Shown here piece by piece: positions 1 to 12,852 of a DNA stretch of 64,000 nt (positions are counted from its first letter, which is position 1; every line of letters starts with the position of its first letter). The position numbers were made by a program, and so were the translations under genes. Origin of the DNA: Sceloporus undulatus. Its lineage: Eukaryota > Chordata > Lepidosauria > Squamata > Phrynosomatidae. Location of the stretch: contig NC_056527.1 of the NCBI RefSeq assembly GCF_019175285.1, forward strand, positions 53,491,486 through 53,555,485. The letters are read 5' to 3'. The notes under the pieces were generated by a model, which was not told the origin of the DNA, did not search any database, and saw only the letters and a list, made by a program, of their open reading frames with translations.

Positions 1-390
1 TTAATAGCTAATCTCCATACCTCTTTGTACTAATCCTCCACTTCTACATCCATTTTCGTTTTCCAACGCCTTGCTATTATTAATCTCTCTGCTGTAAGCA
101 AATTTGTTACCAAATGTTTTTCTTCTTTTTTCCATTTCTCTGATGATAATAAAACTATATTCGGTCTTCTATCTATTTTTATATACATAATATTTTCTAT
201 TTCTAATAGCACTTTCCCCACCCAAATTTTGTACATATTTACATTGCCACCACATATACATATATGACCTTACTTCTTGACAGCCTCTCCAACAATTTTT
301 TGAGTTATTCTTATTAATATTATGTAATCTCATTGGAGTAAGGTACCATTTCCAAATCAACTTATAATAATTTTCTTGGCAGAGATGGCC
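1..390 (-). mobile_element. L1-type LINE, C-terminal ORF2 fragment
   Basis: Minus-strand frames at 169-360 and 30-236 read like the C-terminal end of L1 ORF2. One segment has a KWYLTP-x-RLH stretch followed by a CWRGC and MWW zinc-knuckle-like region; the next has LLTAERLIIARRWK. This pattern is typical of vertebrate L1 ORF2 tails. The two segments are in different frames, so the copy is decayed. Its 3' end lies beyond base 1 and its 5' end fades out near 390. The family assignment is from memory of L1 ORF2 and was not searched. Confidence 0.7.
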
Positions 391-1809
391 CTAAAACCAC
401 TGAGCATAAAACATCCCCCCTCAATTAATAAATAAATAAATAAATAATAAAAAGAAGAAGAAAGGGGTATTAGGGCATTAGCATACAGTTCAGAGAAAGC
501 AGAGGAGGGGGTCTAGAATAAATGGAAAGAAATATAGATTGGCTTGCCATTCAGAGAGATCATGTTGGAGCTGTCCTTTATGCTCCTTGCTCCCTAAGAT
601 GGGAAACAGTGAGATGCAATGGGACTTAATGGAATAGCACTTGGTTCCATGTTTTTAAAAATGCTTAATATTGTATTATACTTGCATCTCTGAACTAATG
701 AAAATCCAAATGACACCAGGATAGGATTAGTGTAAGCACTTAGGGCTCACCTCAAAAAGGCCAAAAATCAAAAATCAATTTGCATATATTTGTATGTGGA
801 GATTTATATTGATAAGAGCAAATTCAAAATAAATACCATAACATCATCATCATCAACAAATAGAACTACAATACATAGTATCATATGCACTGTGACAACC
901 TACAACTGGGCTTTGTGCCTACTGCTCAGTCTGTTTCCACATACTAGCTGCTAATGCTCACTATGTAGCTCTTAAATCAGAGGAGCCTTTCAAATACACA
1001 GCCTTTCAGACAGAGGACTCTTCTCTGTAAAGTAGAACCCCTAGTTAGGCAAGTTAAAGCTGTCACATTTGATAGAAGTGTACAACATGTGTTTTATTAG
1101 GTGTTTCAGTATGTGCCTGATGCAGCTACTGTCCTTATGATGCAGCAGGACCAAAAAGTGTGGACTGGAATCCAGACGTCAGTCATAAACGAACAAAATA
1201 ATAAAAATACTTAAAACCCCATGGATAGCAAGAATCAGTCCCACTGATTTCAATAAAATTGGTATTAATATGTGTAAATCTGGATTGAATTATTTTTGCT
1301 GATATTCTTACTTCTGCATCCATAGGCACCTACTTCACAGACTTCTTGCTGCAAGGAGACGCAGTTAGGGCCAAAGCTTCACCTGATGAGTTATGCAGTT
1401 CACGTCTTTATAACTACAGCTAAAAGGCCGGCAAGGACTGAGAGAATGGGATTGTAGTAGGAATAGAGTAGAATTGTTTTTCAAGATCCCTTCTGGACCA
1501 GTCTGATATTCCCAGGGCTCCATTATGTATGCAGTTAGTTAGTAGTATGAGCCTGCCCAGAGTTTGTTGTCAAGTAGTTAACTTGCTCTAGCTCCATGGC
1601 CAAAGACTACTCACCAGCCCCCATATAATGCCCACTAGTTGATTTCATTAGACACTGAGGACATAGGGAACAATCTAAGTGATTTCCATTGAATAGAGAC
1701 ATTTCCTGGAATTTTGAAACAAAGGGATCCTTGAATTTGGAGCCATAGAAGTCTGTAATTTTATGTTGGTTTTGTTTTTTTCCTGACAAACACAGTAACT
1801 CCATCCAAA
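391..1809. other. no feature recognised (MTURN intron 1)
   Basis: AT-rich DNA with an (AAAT)n at 427-450 and a (CAT)n stub at 842-856. No gene, repeat family or RNA recognised. Confidence 0.4.
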
Positions 1810-3606
1810 AGGGTTAGACCCAGTTGCTTGTATCCCTCTCTGGTAATCAGACCAAAGTTAAAGTTTGTAAATACCAATGAAGTGGACAAGCTTCTTGGAA
1901 GTGTAAGGAGGACTATGTGTCCTCTCGATGCTTGCCGATCATGGTTGACCACCCAGGGAGGGGATGCTATGAAAATATTAGTACAACTTATAATCAACGC
2001 ATCCTTCAGAGAGGGAATATTTCCATCAAAATTGAAACAAGTGATAGTTAGACTGCTTTTTAAAAAAAACCTCACTGGACCCCTTGGTAAGAAACAATTA
2101 CAGGGCGGCCTGCCTTCTACCATTCTTGGGCAAAGTAATCAAAAGGACAGTTACCCTACAGCTCCAAGCAGTCTTGGATGAAGCCCATTTCAAACCGGCC
2201 TCAGGGCTGGATACAGAGTTGAGACTGCCATGGTTGCCTTAGTCTATGATCTCCGTCTGGGTATCGACAGGGGAAGTGTGACCCTGTTGGTGCTCTTGGA
2301 TATCTCAGTGGCTTTCGATACTATAGACCATGGTATCCTTCTGGAACGCCTGAGAGAGTTAGGTATTGGGGGCACTGCGTTCCAGTGGCTCCGGTCCTAC
2401 CTCTCAGGCAAATTACAGATGGTGATGCTGCGGGACAGCTGCTCTTCTAAGAGAGTTGACATCTGGCGTCCCTCAGGGCACCATTCTGTCCCCCATAGTG
2501 TTTAACGTTTACATGAAGCCACTGGGAGAGATCATCCAGAGACAGGGGGCGCTGTGTTATCAGTATGCTGATGACACCCAAATCTATTTCTCTATGTCTC
2601 CGACTGTTGAAGTGACTAAGGATGGCATCTCTCCTCTGGATGCCTGCCTTGAGTCGGTAATGGGCTGGATAAGGGAAAACAAACTCAAGTTGAATCCAGA
2701 GAAAACTGAGGTACTTGCAATAGGTACCTCAAGTCCAGGGATGGAAATCAGTCAACCAGTCCTGGACGGGGTCACACTTCCCCTAAAGGATAAAGTTCGC
2801 AGTTTGGGAGTACTCCTGGATCCATTTCTACAGTTGTCATCTGAAGAAGATGTGATGGCCAGGAGTGCATGGTACCAGCTTTGGTTGATATGCCAACTGC
2901 ACCCCTACCTGGACCAAAAGGACCTTGAAACAGTGGTACATGCACTGGTAATCTCTCGTTAAGATTTCTGTAATGTGCTCTATATGGGGCTACCTTTGTA
3001 TCAAGTCTGGAAGCTTCAATTGGTTCAAAACGCGACAGCCAGACTGGTCACTGGAACACCTAGATCAGACCACATAACATTGGTGGTTGCTGATTAGCTT
3101 CCAGGCACACTACAAAGTGTTGGTTATTACCTTTAAACCCCTTTCATGGCTTGGGCCCGAGTTACTTGAGGGAATGCCTCTCCCTACGCAATCCGCCCCA
3201 CACTCTCAGAATATCTGGAAAGAACCTATTGGAGTACTCAAAAACCAGGCTAACAACAACTTCTTACAGAACATTCACTGCTGCGGCCCCCAGCTTGTGG
3301 AACAGCTTGCTGGAGGAGATTCGTCTTATCACCACCTTAGATGCCTTAAAGAAGGCACTAAAGATGGATCTCTTCTGGTGGGCCTACCCACCTGATTTTT
3401 TATAAGAGATCTTAAATACTTCTGATCTGATTGTATGAATGTTAGTGTGAAGGTTAGTTGATGATCCGTTATTTTAGTGAATTAATAGTAATGTAATTGT
3501 TTTAACGATTGCATTTTATATGGAATTGTTTTATTGCTGTAATCCCGCCTCGATCCACAGGGATAGGCGGGAAATATAAATAAATAAATAAATAAATAAA
3601 TAAATA
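1810..3606 (+). mobile_element. L2-like (CR1-superfamily) LINE, 5'-truncated, RT region and 3' tail
   Basis: Successive plus-strand frames give the order of an L2/CR1-group reverse transcriptase. First comes a finger-domain region ending in NASFREGIFPSKLK (1828-2080), then LLVLLDISVAFDTIDHG at about 2280-2330, then GVPQGTILSPIVFN at about 2460-2500. The catalytic YADDTQIYFS motif is at about 2565-2600, followed by NKLKLNPEKTEVL and LGVLLDP. A C-terminal thumb region follows to about 3400. The 3' end carries a short G/C stem-like segment (3545-3575) and an (AAAT)n tail. The frame changes several times, so the element is dead. No endonuclease domain is present, consistent with 5' truncation on insertion. 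It lies in intron 1 of MTURN on the opposite strand. Confidence 0.82.
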
Positions 3607-4179
3607 TTATTAAAGGTATTCCAAAGATAAACAAGAAAGCAATACCCTTACCTTTCCGATCAGAGTTAAATATTGACTTGAAAAAAAAGTTCAGCTTTAC
3701 CACATTAAATCCACGAAATTCATTTGGCTATTATTCCAGTTAGCAATGGAACAGCTGAAACTTTTATTAATAGTTGTTGAAACTTGTTTAGAGCTTCCTC
3801 AATGAGAATAAATCTGATGTGGAAGAGGGAGTAATAGAGGAAAGATAAAACAGTTTTCATGATGAGCTATGTTTATTAGAGTAGACGCTAAAGGGAATTC
3901 TGCCAGAAAACAATGTAGGTCCTTCAAAAGCAGCCCTGCCTACTACATCCCCCCCCCCCTTGTGTACAAATAAGAAAGCTGCAGGACTCTTGTCTATATA
4001 CTGAATCTAGTGTATCTTCTGATTCTCAGAGCATATTACACATCTGAATATAAGCTCTCCAGCTCATTTATCTCCAGGGACATATGATCAAGAGATTTTA
4101 ACTATACTCAGCCAAATCGCCCTCACATCCAGGGACACACCCTTCATATCAGCGATCTGGCAATCTGTTTGTTTTTTAT

Positions 4180-4354
4180 CACCCGTGGATCAACAGCCCC
4201 CACATTATTCAATGGTGGTGTGTACATACAGTTGTGTCAGTGGATTCATACACATGTCGTCGCCACTGAATAATATGGAGCACAAGCGTCCACATTTTTT
4301 TGCCATCTATGGGGGGGGCAGGAACTAACCCCCATAGATGGGAAGGGTTCACTG
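4180..4354 (-). mobile_element. Tigger/mariner-like MITE fragment
   Basis: Read on the minus strand the piece begins TA-CAGTGAACCC and runs through a purine-rich body. The CAGTG...TA terminus resembles those of the Tigger-type MITEs elsewhere in the window (10586, 54078, 55807). The opposite terminus is not clear, so the left boundary is approximate. Confidence 0.4.
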
Positions 4355-4599
4355 TATTCAAAGGTATTTGAAGAAAGGGAAAGAGAAGAGCTAACTTGTG
4401 CATCATCAATTCTGTCCTTTTTGAGTATGTGTGCACACTCACCATTTGAGATTTCAAGGCTGTTAGAGCCATAAGCTGTTAAATAGATTTCTCTAGCTTG
4501 CCTCCCTGCAGATGTGCTAGATCAACATCATCCTCCAGCATTCTGACTAGAGATGATGAGTACTATTACTACAGTATATCCAGAGGATGCCAAGATGGG

Positions 4600-4800
4600 A
4601 GACACTGGGTAAGGAAAGACTGGAAATACCCAAGTTCAAGTCATGCTCAGACAACATGCACACTGATTCATCTAGGTCCAGTTATACTCTTTCAGACTGG
4701 CCTACCTTTTAGGGTTGTTGTGAGGACAAAGTTTGAGGAAAACCATATATGCTGCCTTTAGCTCCTTTGAAGGGGAGAAATAAATGTATTGTATGAATAA
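4600..4800 (+). mobile_element. MIR-like tRNA SINE with L2-type tail
   Basis: The segment contains the phrase GGGTTGTTGTGAGGA followed by a tail with GAGAAATAAATG. This is the layout of MIR/CORE-like SINEs that share their 3' end with L2 LINEs. The tRNA head is badly eroded, and no intact A or B box can be stated. Confidence 0.45.
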
Positions 4801-5354
4801 ATGAAACATTTCACTTCAGCTCACCCATGATAGAATTTGAAGTAATAAATATTGCTTGCCTATATTCTGTAGAAAACCATTTCTCAAAACAAGGCCAAGA
4901 TAGTTCCCTGGTAGGATAACAGTTTCCTCTTCTCAATGGGCCTGTTCCTTTTATCATTCTCATGATTCTTTACTAAGTATTCTGCAACAGACTCTTCCAC
5001 AACTCATTGAAAACTATTACCTGCCAGCAAAATATAGTATAGTACATGTACATCCGAAATCATTTTCAGAATGATTTATTTTGTAATCCCAACTGTCTAA
5101 TCTCAACATCCTTGTTTAGGACAGGGACACACATATATCAAGCTTCAAACTAAGAAAGTAAATAAAAAGTGTTTTACTCACACAAATACACTGTATTGAA
5201 TATCACTCTACTCTTATATCTGTCAGCTTCTTGTATAACTTAATATGATTTCATGCATCATATGAATCGCTACTGTCATCATTCTGGGTGAATCTGAGGT
5301 TGTCTTTGGCAACAATAACAATGATCTTACATGTTTTGGCTAACTATTAATGTC

Positions 5355-5690
5355 TGTTAAGGCTGGAACAGACTGGAAAAAAAAAGCCAGCTTGCTGGGG
5401 CCATGGCGTATGCACGACACATGACCCCAAGCTGGCAGGATGCCACCCGCCCATTTACATGCCAGCAGCTTTTTGGCACTCTGGCGGCATGGCATTTAGA
5501 TGCCACATGGTGCAAAGAGCGCTGAAAAGCTGCAGTGCCAGCAAAAAGGGCACCCTTTTTCCAGTGCAAAAAAGAACAGAAAAAAGCTGGACTGGAACCG
5601 TGGCATGCGGTTACTACAACCCTGATTCGGTGCCCAAAGGGGCAGTGTCAAATCATCCCTATATGAGCTTCTATTTTGGCCCTTAGTTAA
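5355..5690. mobile_element. candidate non-autonomous DNA transposon
   Basis: A GC-richer block sits in AT-rich surroundings. It starts TTAAGGCTGG and ends GGCCCTTAGTTAA, which are weakly inverted ends. It shares compositional features with the block at 10855-11222, such as repeated GCC/GGC words and internal hairpins. No target duplication is convincing, so the call is tentative. Confidence 0.3.
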
Positions 5691-6009
5691 ATGTCTGTAT
5701 GCATATATGTTTTTACATTTCTGATGTCATGGACTGTTCAGATACATTCTAAATATTCGAGGGCAAGCTCTCTGAAACAGAATGTTAATAAACACTGCAA
5801 ATTCTGTGATGGAGTGAAAAAGTGTACTGTTGGGGGATAATCTTCTACAGATCAGGGAGACTGTGCGAAGCTCACTGGGCTGACTTTCTCTGAATCTAGC
5901 TCTACCTTCATAAGATGTTATCACTCAAAATAAACTTCATATATGCAGCCTTGAGGTACTTAGAAAAAAACTAGGACAGACTAGTAAAACAGACTTTCAA
6001 ATCTCACAT

Positions 6010-6245
6010 TGGCCTGTTACAGACAGCCAAAATAAAGCTGCTTTGAGTCACAGTGGAGGTATGGTGTTTCAATGATGCATACGTCCTAAGAGTCCAGAAG
6101 TCACACCAAAGCCACACTCCAGCCCTAAGGACTGGAGTGTGGTTTTTGGTGTGGTTTCTGGACTCTTAGAATGCATGCATCATTGAAACACCATACCTCC
6201 ATTGTGACTCGAAGCAGCTTTATTTTGGCTGTCTGTAACAGGCCA
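6010..6245. mobile_element. palindromic MITE, near-complete inverted repeat
   Basis: The whole 236 bp folds on itself. The first 19 bases, TGGCCTGTTACAGACAGCC, are the exact reverse complement of the last 19, and the arms continue for about 115 bp each with few mismatches. The loop is the short stretch around 6122. There is no coding capacity. The superfamily is uncertain because no clean target duplication flanks it. Confidence 0.85.
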
Positions 6246-6449
6246 TAGTGTAGTTATTACCAGTGTACACATTACTTGTTCATTGTTACGCTAGTTTTAA
6301 AATATAAAAATGATAACAATGTCTACAGACTACAAAGGCAAGTGGAAATAGTTCATTTATAAAGTGGGTCCACAGTGTAAGATGCCCAATTCACCTTACA
6401 TTGAAGAATATTAATAGCCTGAAAAAAGAGAGCCCTCCCTCCATGATAA

Positions 6450-6612
6450 CTGTCATCCTTCGGCCTGTTTTGTGTCTTTTAGATTGTAAGACTGAGGGCA
6501 GGGAACTGTCTAATTAAAATAATAATTGTAAGCTGCTCTGATAGCCTTTAGGGCTGAAGGGCGGGGTATAAATACCATAAGTAAGTAAGTAAGTAAGTAA
6601 ATAAATAAATAA
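6450..6612 (+). mobile_element. L2/CR1-type LINE 3' end
   Basis: The piece contains AGATTGTAAG, then GTAAGCTGCTCTGA, then GCGGGGTATAAATA, and ends in GTAA/AAAT tandem tails. This is the common squamate L2-type 3' UTR layout. Only the terminal ~160 bp are present. The same segment occurs antisense at 34720-34850. Confidence 0.6.
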
Positions 6613-9404
6613 AATATCGACTAGAACATATACTGAGTGCTAGCCTGACATAATAGAACCACACTTTAATCGAATCTCTCTAATCACCTTCAGGATCAGG
6701 CAACAATGTTCTCAAATCCACTACTACTTACCCTCCAACATTTCACAAATGACAATTGGGACTCATGTTAGCAAACAACATCAGACTGTGGTCTAGACAG
6801 CAAAAGTTAATGAGAAAGAACAGACAACCTAAGAGAGGCTGCAGCAGCTTGCTTTTGCCTGAGTCAATAGGAAAGAGTAAGATTTTGCCCCCTCATATCC
6901 TCTTCCTCCTGCTGAGTTAACCGAGTGCAAACTTCTTTTGCACTTTGAACTCAGTTTGTAGCAATTCAACTAAGCTGAGGACAAAGAAAAACACTGGGAA
7001 GAGGAAAGAACAACTGGGAAATTTTTAAAGTACCTGAAAAAATGGGATGAAATAAATGAAAGCAAAAGTGTTCCATTGGCCTCTCAACCAGTAAACACAT
7101 TAGAAGACACTTAAGATATCTCCTACCCCCACCATTGCCAGGGACCTTAAAAAGGGGGTCTTTGGTGTGAAATGCAATATCGTTTTTGAATGTCAGAGAT
7201 CACTTCAAAACAGTTTCAATCCAGAGATTTGCTTCAGCTTTTCTGGAGGTATCTTTGAGAGTGAGTGGAGCTCACATGAACTTGAACTTCACATTCATTT
7301 AACCATTCCAAAGTGAAATGTTTTGACCAGTATTTTCCAATCTGATGCCTTCCAGTTCTTATATCTTCCTTTTTAAATTATGCTCCTGTATTTTTAGCAG
7401 TTCAACAAGAGGTTTGCATTTAGTGAGGAAGGTATGTCAAAACTAGAAATTATCTATTATACCTTCCATTGCCTACTAGTTTGGAATATATTCTGTTGTT
7501 CCTGGCCAATATTTCAGTCATGTTTTGAATTGTTTTCTGCTCTTTGGTTACCTATAATCAATTGTATTTAACATTCCATTTTGTTACAAAAAGAGCAAAA
7601 AGCAAAAAATAGTATGTAGTATAGTTACACGGACTACATTTCTTATGATTAATTTAGATATGCATTCCTAATTGATTTATTTTATATATTTTTTCAGTTG
7701 TGTGTTCCTTATGTATTTTTGGTTTTGATTTTTTCACTACTGTCCATTTATGTTATTTGTGAGTTGAAGTCCAACACATCTAGAGGGTATCAGGGTTGTT
7801 TCTCAAACTGGCCTTCCAGGTGTCTCAAACTGGCCTTCCAGGTGTTTTGGGCTTCAGCTCCCAGAATCCCAGACCATTGGCCAAAATGGCTGAGGCTTCT
7901 GGGAGATGAAATCCAAAACATCTGCAAGGCCAGAGTCTGGGAATCACTGTGCCCTTATAAGAAATCACCCTATCGCCAGAAAATAACAAGCTCATTTTTA
8001 AAAAACAAGTCAAAATCATTATCGCCATTGTGATCATTTATTTTGTAAAGGTTGTAATGTGTACTGGTCTCATCACTTGATGTATTCCTAGCCTTTCAAC
8101 GATTACACATACAAACAAGATCTGGCTGAAGATTATTAAGCCAGCTTTTGACAAACTTCAAGCAGAATAGAGTCTCATAGCTAGACAGCAAATGCCAAAA
8201 ATGCCTCCCAATTTTTCTATGGACTGGTGATTCTAATAAAAGTTCAGACACGCTCCTTCATCGTTCAGTGAATGGAACATCAAGAGATGTTTTGCTTGAG
8301 TGCATCAGCCATCACTTCAAACACAAGTTAGGGCTGAGCTTTCACAGCACCTGGCACCACCTCAAAACACACTTATTTGGGAGATACAGAAGAGCAGCTC
8401 AGATACACCAGAAACCTTCCAGGTGACAGCACACAGAGTATTTTTGTTTGTTTGCTTAGTAGCTCTTTCTCTAATGAATGCTCAAGCTGTAAAGGGATAA
8501 AGCCTATATATTTCTGGATTTCTCCAACAGTTTGAATAGGCACCAGAGACAAAACTGCTTGGGGTCAGCAAGAAGGCTGCATAAAGTGCCCTTAGACCAC
8601 ATTCGAGACAGGAAGAAGAGTGCAATGAACCAATGGAAATCCATAAGGGAAAAGAAAAGGAAGATGAGTAAAAACAGTGTATGTGAAGACTGGCTAAGTT
8701 AATCACCACTAGTTAAATCAGCCTCCTTTCTATCATTTCCATCATCCCCCAGCCTGGTATTCCCTCTTCACTGCCAGGCATGGAGAAATATAATTTACCA
8801 GTACTACTCCATAAAGATCACTGCAGCTGCTGAGAAGAGGAGCAGAGTCTCCCACCACTTTCTTTCTTCTGCTCTACAGTTTGCGTGATGGGCATTACTG
8901 ATACTGATACTGATTACTAGGAGAGTATGTTCACCCAGATGCTTGTCTAGAGCCCCACAGTCTCATGTCTGCATCTAGAGAAAAAGTGCTTGAGCTTAGT
9001 CCTGCCTGAAAGTTACATTTTCTGATCTGCTGAATCCTTGATAGACGGAGATGTGACTCTCACAGGCAACAGAGTTGCTATGTGGGTTGTGCCATGGCAA
9101 GGGAAATGCATCCTTCATATGTGAAAATGTACCCTTAGATGTGAAAGAGATTCCTTCTGCTTTAAGATGTTGGGGAAGGATATTTAACAAGGATATACGT
9201 GAATGAACTAGTGCTGCTCTGTACATCTTATATATATTTAAAGCAGACGACACAGAGGTGGAATTAACAGTGCTTTCTTCTTGCCAGTGTCACCTACACC
9301 TGGTTTTTGTGCTTGAGAAATGGCAACAATAAAGGTAATAAAACAATAAAACAACGGCAACAATAAAGGTAAAAGCAGAGAAATGGATAAAGCTTTACAT
9401 ATAT
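6613..9404. other. mostly unclassified intronic DNA
   Basis: Apart from the hAT relic at 7765-7965 nothing was recognised. Open frames of 60-111 codons here lack any conserved motif. Confidence 0.4.
7765..7965. mobile_element. hAT-type MITE relic
   Basis: It contains the paired phrases CTCCCAGAATCCCAGA and CTGGGAGATGAA around a central palindrome, and ends TGGGAATCACTGTG. This resembles widespread reptile hAT MITEs with CAGTG-type ends. A 26 bp segment (CTCAAACTGGCCTTCCAGGT) is duplicated in tandem near 7802-7845. Confidence 0.45.
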
Positions 9405-9500
9405 TTAAAGCTTGGAAAAAGTACTTTTTGGACTACAGCCAGCATAATGATTCAAGGGTTAAAGTCCAAAAATGTAACTTTTCCAAGTTCTGAATGTATC
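9405..9500. mobile_element. short palindromic hAT-like MITE
   Basis: The ends GCTTGGAAAAAGTAC and AACTTTTCCAAGTTC are near inverted repeats, and the inner arms TTTTTGGACT and AGTCCAAAAA also pair. Related pieces are at 11410-11525 and 51205-51325. Confidence 0.5.
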
Positions 9501-10585
9501 AGCAAAACAACACTAACTATTTTGCCACATCAGGGGAGCCTTCAGTAGTAAGACAAACCACCGTGTACCCTGTTGTTTCTGATTTGACTCTTCTTTCAGT
9601 CTTCAGTTAACAAGCCAAGTTCCTCAAGCAGGGTGGTGGTGACGGCATCTCTTATACTCTGGAATGCATCATGTACATTGATGCCACCATAGACATAAAT
9701 ACCTACATAATATTACCACTTGTACAGATTGCACAGTATCTGAATGTGAAAATAAGAAGAAAAGCAAAACAAATCACACTTGAAAGGACTAAAATGAGGG
9801 AAGTTAACAGATCAGAAAACATGGTAATACAAATGGTTGTGATGAACATCTGGATTGGCATCAGTACTGAAATGGTAATACGAAACATTCCTGGTTGTGA
9901 GTCGTTTTTTATACTGTGCACAGCTTCATAAACCATATTTTTTCAAGCTGTAGCTACAAGCTCATCTTTCCACTACCACCTTCCCCCCCCCCTCCATTGT
10001 GTTGCCTCTGACAAGGAAATCCTGGCTTGCAGTAAGCAAATATTCCCCATTTTTATATCCAAACTAGTTTGGATCTAATGTGTAACTATTGTTTTTATTC
10101 AGTTTAGAAGCCAAGTGCTCCCTGTTGGTTTGCCAACATTAAGCCAGAATTCAAGAATTGTGTATAAATGAAAACCAGAATCTCTGTGCAGAAGCTGGAG
10201 GCGGGAAGAGAAGGGCAGACATCTATAGCTCCTGTCTAGTTCCATAAACCATGGTTTGTGAAGCCATGAAAAACAATCTGAATGTGACTAATGAGAAGTC
10301 ATCCCATGACCTCTGAATCTGGCTAGTGAGTAAGAGGTCATCCATGTAATGTTGACTCCCAGGTATGAATGTTCTCTAAGTTGCTATATGGATGCAACAT
10401 TTAAGAGGGTGCTCATGATAAAAGCATCTTGAACACTTGTGGAACCATTAACAGGATTAACTCAAAACATACAAAACTTTGGAGAGGCAGGACAGCTTTG
10501 TTTGACTTGAGCACCAGCACTGAAGCAGAGACCTTCAAACCTATGCCTCTAAGATGAAATCCATGAAGCAGCCCTTACGTTAATA

Positions 10586-10815
10586 CAGTCAGCCCTCTAT
10601 ACCCACAGAATTTTTATCCACAGATTCAAGCATCCACGGCTTGCAAATATTTTTAAAATATATACATTCCAAAAAGCAAACCTTGATTTCACAATTTTAT
10701 CTAAGGGGCACCATTTTACTATGCCATTGTATTTAATGGGGCTTGAACATCCACAGATTTTGTTATCTGTATGGGGTCCTGGAACCAAGCCCCAGTGGAT
10801 ACCAAGGGTCCACTG
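10586..10815 (+). mobile_element. Tigger-type (TcMar) MITE, complete, TA target
   Basis: The 230 bp element is bounded by TA dinucleotides and has inverted ends CAGTCAGCCCTC and GGTCCACTG. Its body holds phrases such as ATCCACAGATTCAAGCATCC and GTCCTGGAACCAAGCCC, which belong to a widespread Tigger/pogo-derived MITE type. Two more copies of the same body lie at 27849-28010 (antisense) and 42039-42240. Confidence 0.75.
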
Positions 10816-10854
10816 TATAATCAAATGGGTGTAAACAGCTGAATGTCAGGGTCA

Positions 10855-11222
10855 GAATAGTCGGCCCTTTATAGCTGCTGTCTGGGTAGCTTGGGAGTGT
10901 AACATTTATATCCTGCATGCTCCCAAGCCACCCTGAAACTGCCTGGAAGTCAGGTGGTCACCCAGATGTGGGCAGCTTTAAGATGCTGCGGCAGCATGGC
11001 GTTAACACACTGCATGCCAGAGCATCTTGAAGCAGGCTTTGGGCTTCAACTGGGCTGGAAAAACTGGCATTTTTCCAGCCCAAAAAGGAGTGGATCTTTT
11101 CCGCTCCTTTTTGGGCTGGTTCAATGTGGTTTGGGGCCAAAGCATGTGTTTGCCGTGGCCTCAATCCATTTTTAGCAGGGGCAACTTCAAGCAGACCTTT
11201 CTTGCTGGTCTGTTACGGCCCT
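10855..11222. mobile_element. candidate non-autonomous DNA transposon with internal hairpins
   Basis: A block starting GGCCCTTTATAGC and ending TACGGCCCTCAG contains stacked short palindromes. Examples are GGCTGGAAAA...TTTTTCCAGCC and AAAAAGGAGTGG...CCGCTCCTTTTT. Open frames here (68-73 codons) are by-products. Family not identified. Confidence 0.35.
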
Positions 11223-11409
11223 CAGTTTCCTAAGTCAGCCAGGAAAAAATGTCTTGGTTGTGTGTTTTTGTTTTCATTTTCAGTCCTGTTGCCAAAAAAA
11301 GCAGTGGGCAAAGCTGGCTTTTCTCTCTTCTGAACAGTTTTGAAAAGTTTTAGAAACATGTATCTGAGAAAAAAGAAATAGTACGAAGTATCACAGCTTT
11401 TTTTAAAAA

Positions 11410-11525
11410 AAAAAGCTTTTAGGAGAAAACGCCACCATCGCCCAGCCACGATGGTCTGTGGTCATGTTGGCTGGGCGATTCTGGAAGTTGTATTCCCCAA
11501 AAATAACTTTTCCAAAGTCTACTTC
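11410..11525. mobile_element. hAT-like MITE relic
   Basis: The segment includes CATGTTGGCTGGGCGATTCT and a terminal AATAACTTTTCCAAAG, matching the termini of the family at 9405-9500. The left half carries an inverted partner around ATCGCCCAGCC. Confidence 0.4.
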
Positions 11526-12441
11526 TGTCAGTTTAAAAAAATACACAAAGGCCTTAGAGGATAGATAATTTTTTCTGCCAAACTCACTTGAATCTTCCTC
11601 AAAGGGCTGGATTTCACCCCTTTACCCCATTCTGCTTCCCAACCCCATGGGCTCCCCCTTGGAATCCACAGAAGCCTGCAATGGGCTCTGTTGTTTTCAG
11701 TGTAATTGGCACTTCTCGGTATCCCAATGTTCAAAGTCAAGAACTGGCAACATTTGCTGAATCTAAAGTCTTGGTCTCATTGGAAATCAACAGACATCTA
11801 CTAGGCCCAAAGGCTCAAAACGTTTGATGGAATTATATTTACAATCTATAACTCGCTATAAACAGTTCCAGTAAGATGGCATTATTGATGCAGTAACATT
11901 TTTATTTGTTCTACAATATTACCCTGCAGAAGTCTGTTATAATTGGGAATATTGCTTTAGGATTTTATATATATATGACTTGTACTTCCTCATTCTATAT
12001 ATGAGTAACATTGCTTTGGGGATTCAGAAAAGGTCTAAAAACTAGGCTAGGATAATTGACAAGACCTCCAATTAAACTAAAATGCAAATGTGAGAGGAAT
12101 CGTCCATCTGTTTAAGGTTTTTTCCCCCCAACAGAACTTTAGTTATACAGTACTTCTCTCTTTAATTCCATTTTATTCTTGCACAACAAGCTAGTGAGGT
12201 ACAGGGGGGAGACAAATATAATCTCTTTCAAGACCATCCAGTGAACTTTAGAGGCAGATGAGAATGAACCCTGAACCTTGAGGCTGAAGTCAAATGCTCT
12301 ACCTTGAGAGGGAGAAGAAGCAAAGTTTGGCTTATCAGATATTGCTAGATTGTAGATGTCCTGCAATGTGTTTCAGTAGTCCTTGTCAACATAACCAGTT
12401 GCAATCCAGAAATATCCATAGAGCTACATTTTGGTGACTCC

Positions 12442-12585
12442 ATTACAGAAGAGATGGGGAACATTTGGCTTTCCAGATGCTGCTGAATTCCAGAATTAAT
12501 TACCTTCAGCCACAAGGGCCAATAGTCAGGGGCTAATGGGAGTCACAGTCCACTGACAGTATGTCACAGATTCCCTGCACCTATA
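12442..12585. mobile_element. hAT MITE relic (GGGGAACATTTGG type)
   Basis: Left end GATGGGGAACATTTGGC and right end ACAGATTCCCTGCACC are decayed inverted repeats around TTCCAGATGCTGCTGAATTC and GGGAGTCACAGTCC. This is the layout of a common amniote hAT MITE with CAGGGGTGGGG-type termini. Confidence 0.5.
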
Positions 12586-12627
12586 CTATATCACAGTGAA
12601 TCTATGTATTATTTATTGACCACTCAA

Positions 12628-12852
12628 GCTGCATCTACATTGCAGAATTAACGCAGTTTGACACTGCTTTAACTGTCACTGTTCAATGGTAGGGAATTTG
12701 GGGATTTGCAGTTTTATGAGATACTTAGCTTTCTTTCTCAGAGAGTTCTGGTGCCACAACTAACTACAAATCCCAAGATTCCACAGAATGCAGCCGTGGC
12801 AGTTAAAATGATATCAAATTGCATTAATTATGTAGTGTGGCAGCAGCCTTAG
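12628..12852. mobile_element. palindromic MITE family P, copy 1
   Basis: This is one of at least ten copies of a palindromic family here called P. Left arm: GCATCTACATTGCAG ... CTTTAACTGTCACTG. Right arm: the reverse complement of these, decayed, ending GTAGTGTGGCAGCAGCC. No coding capacity. It is older than the copy at 63353-63534, judging by arm mismatches. Confidence 0.75.
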
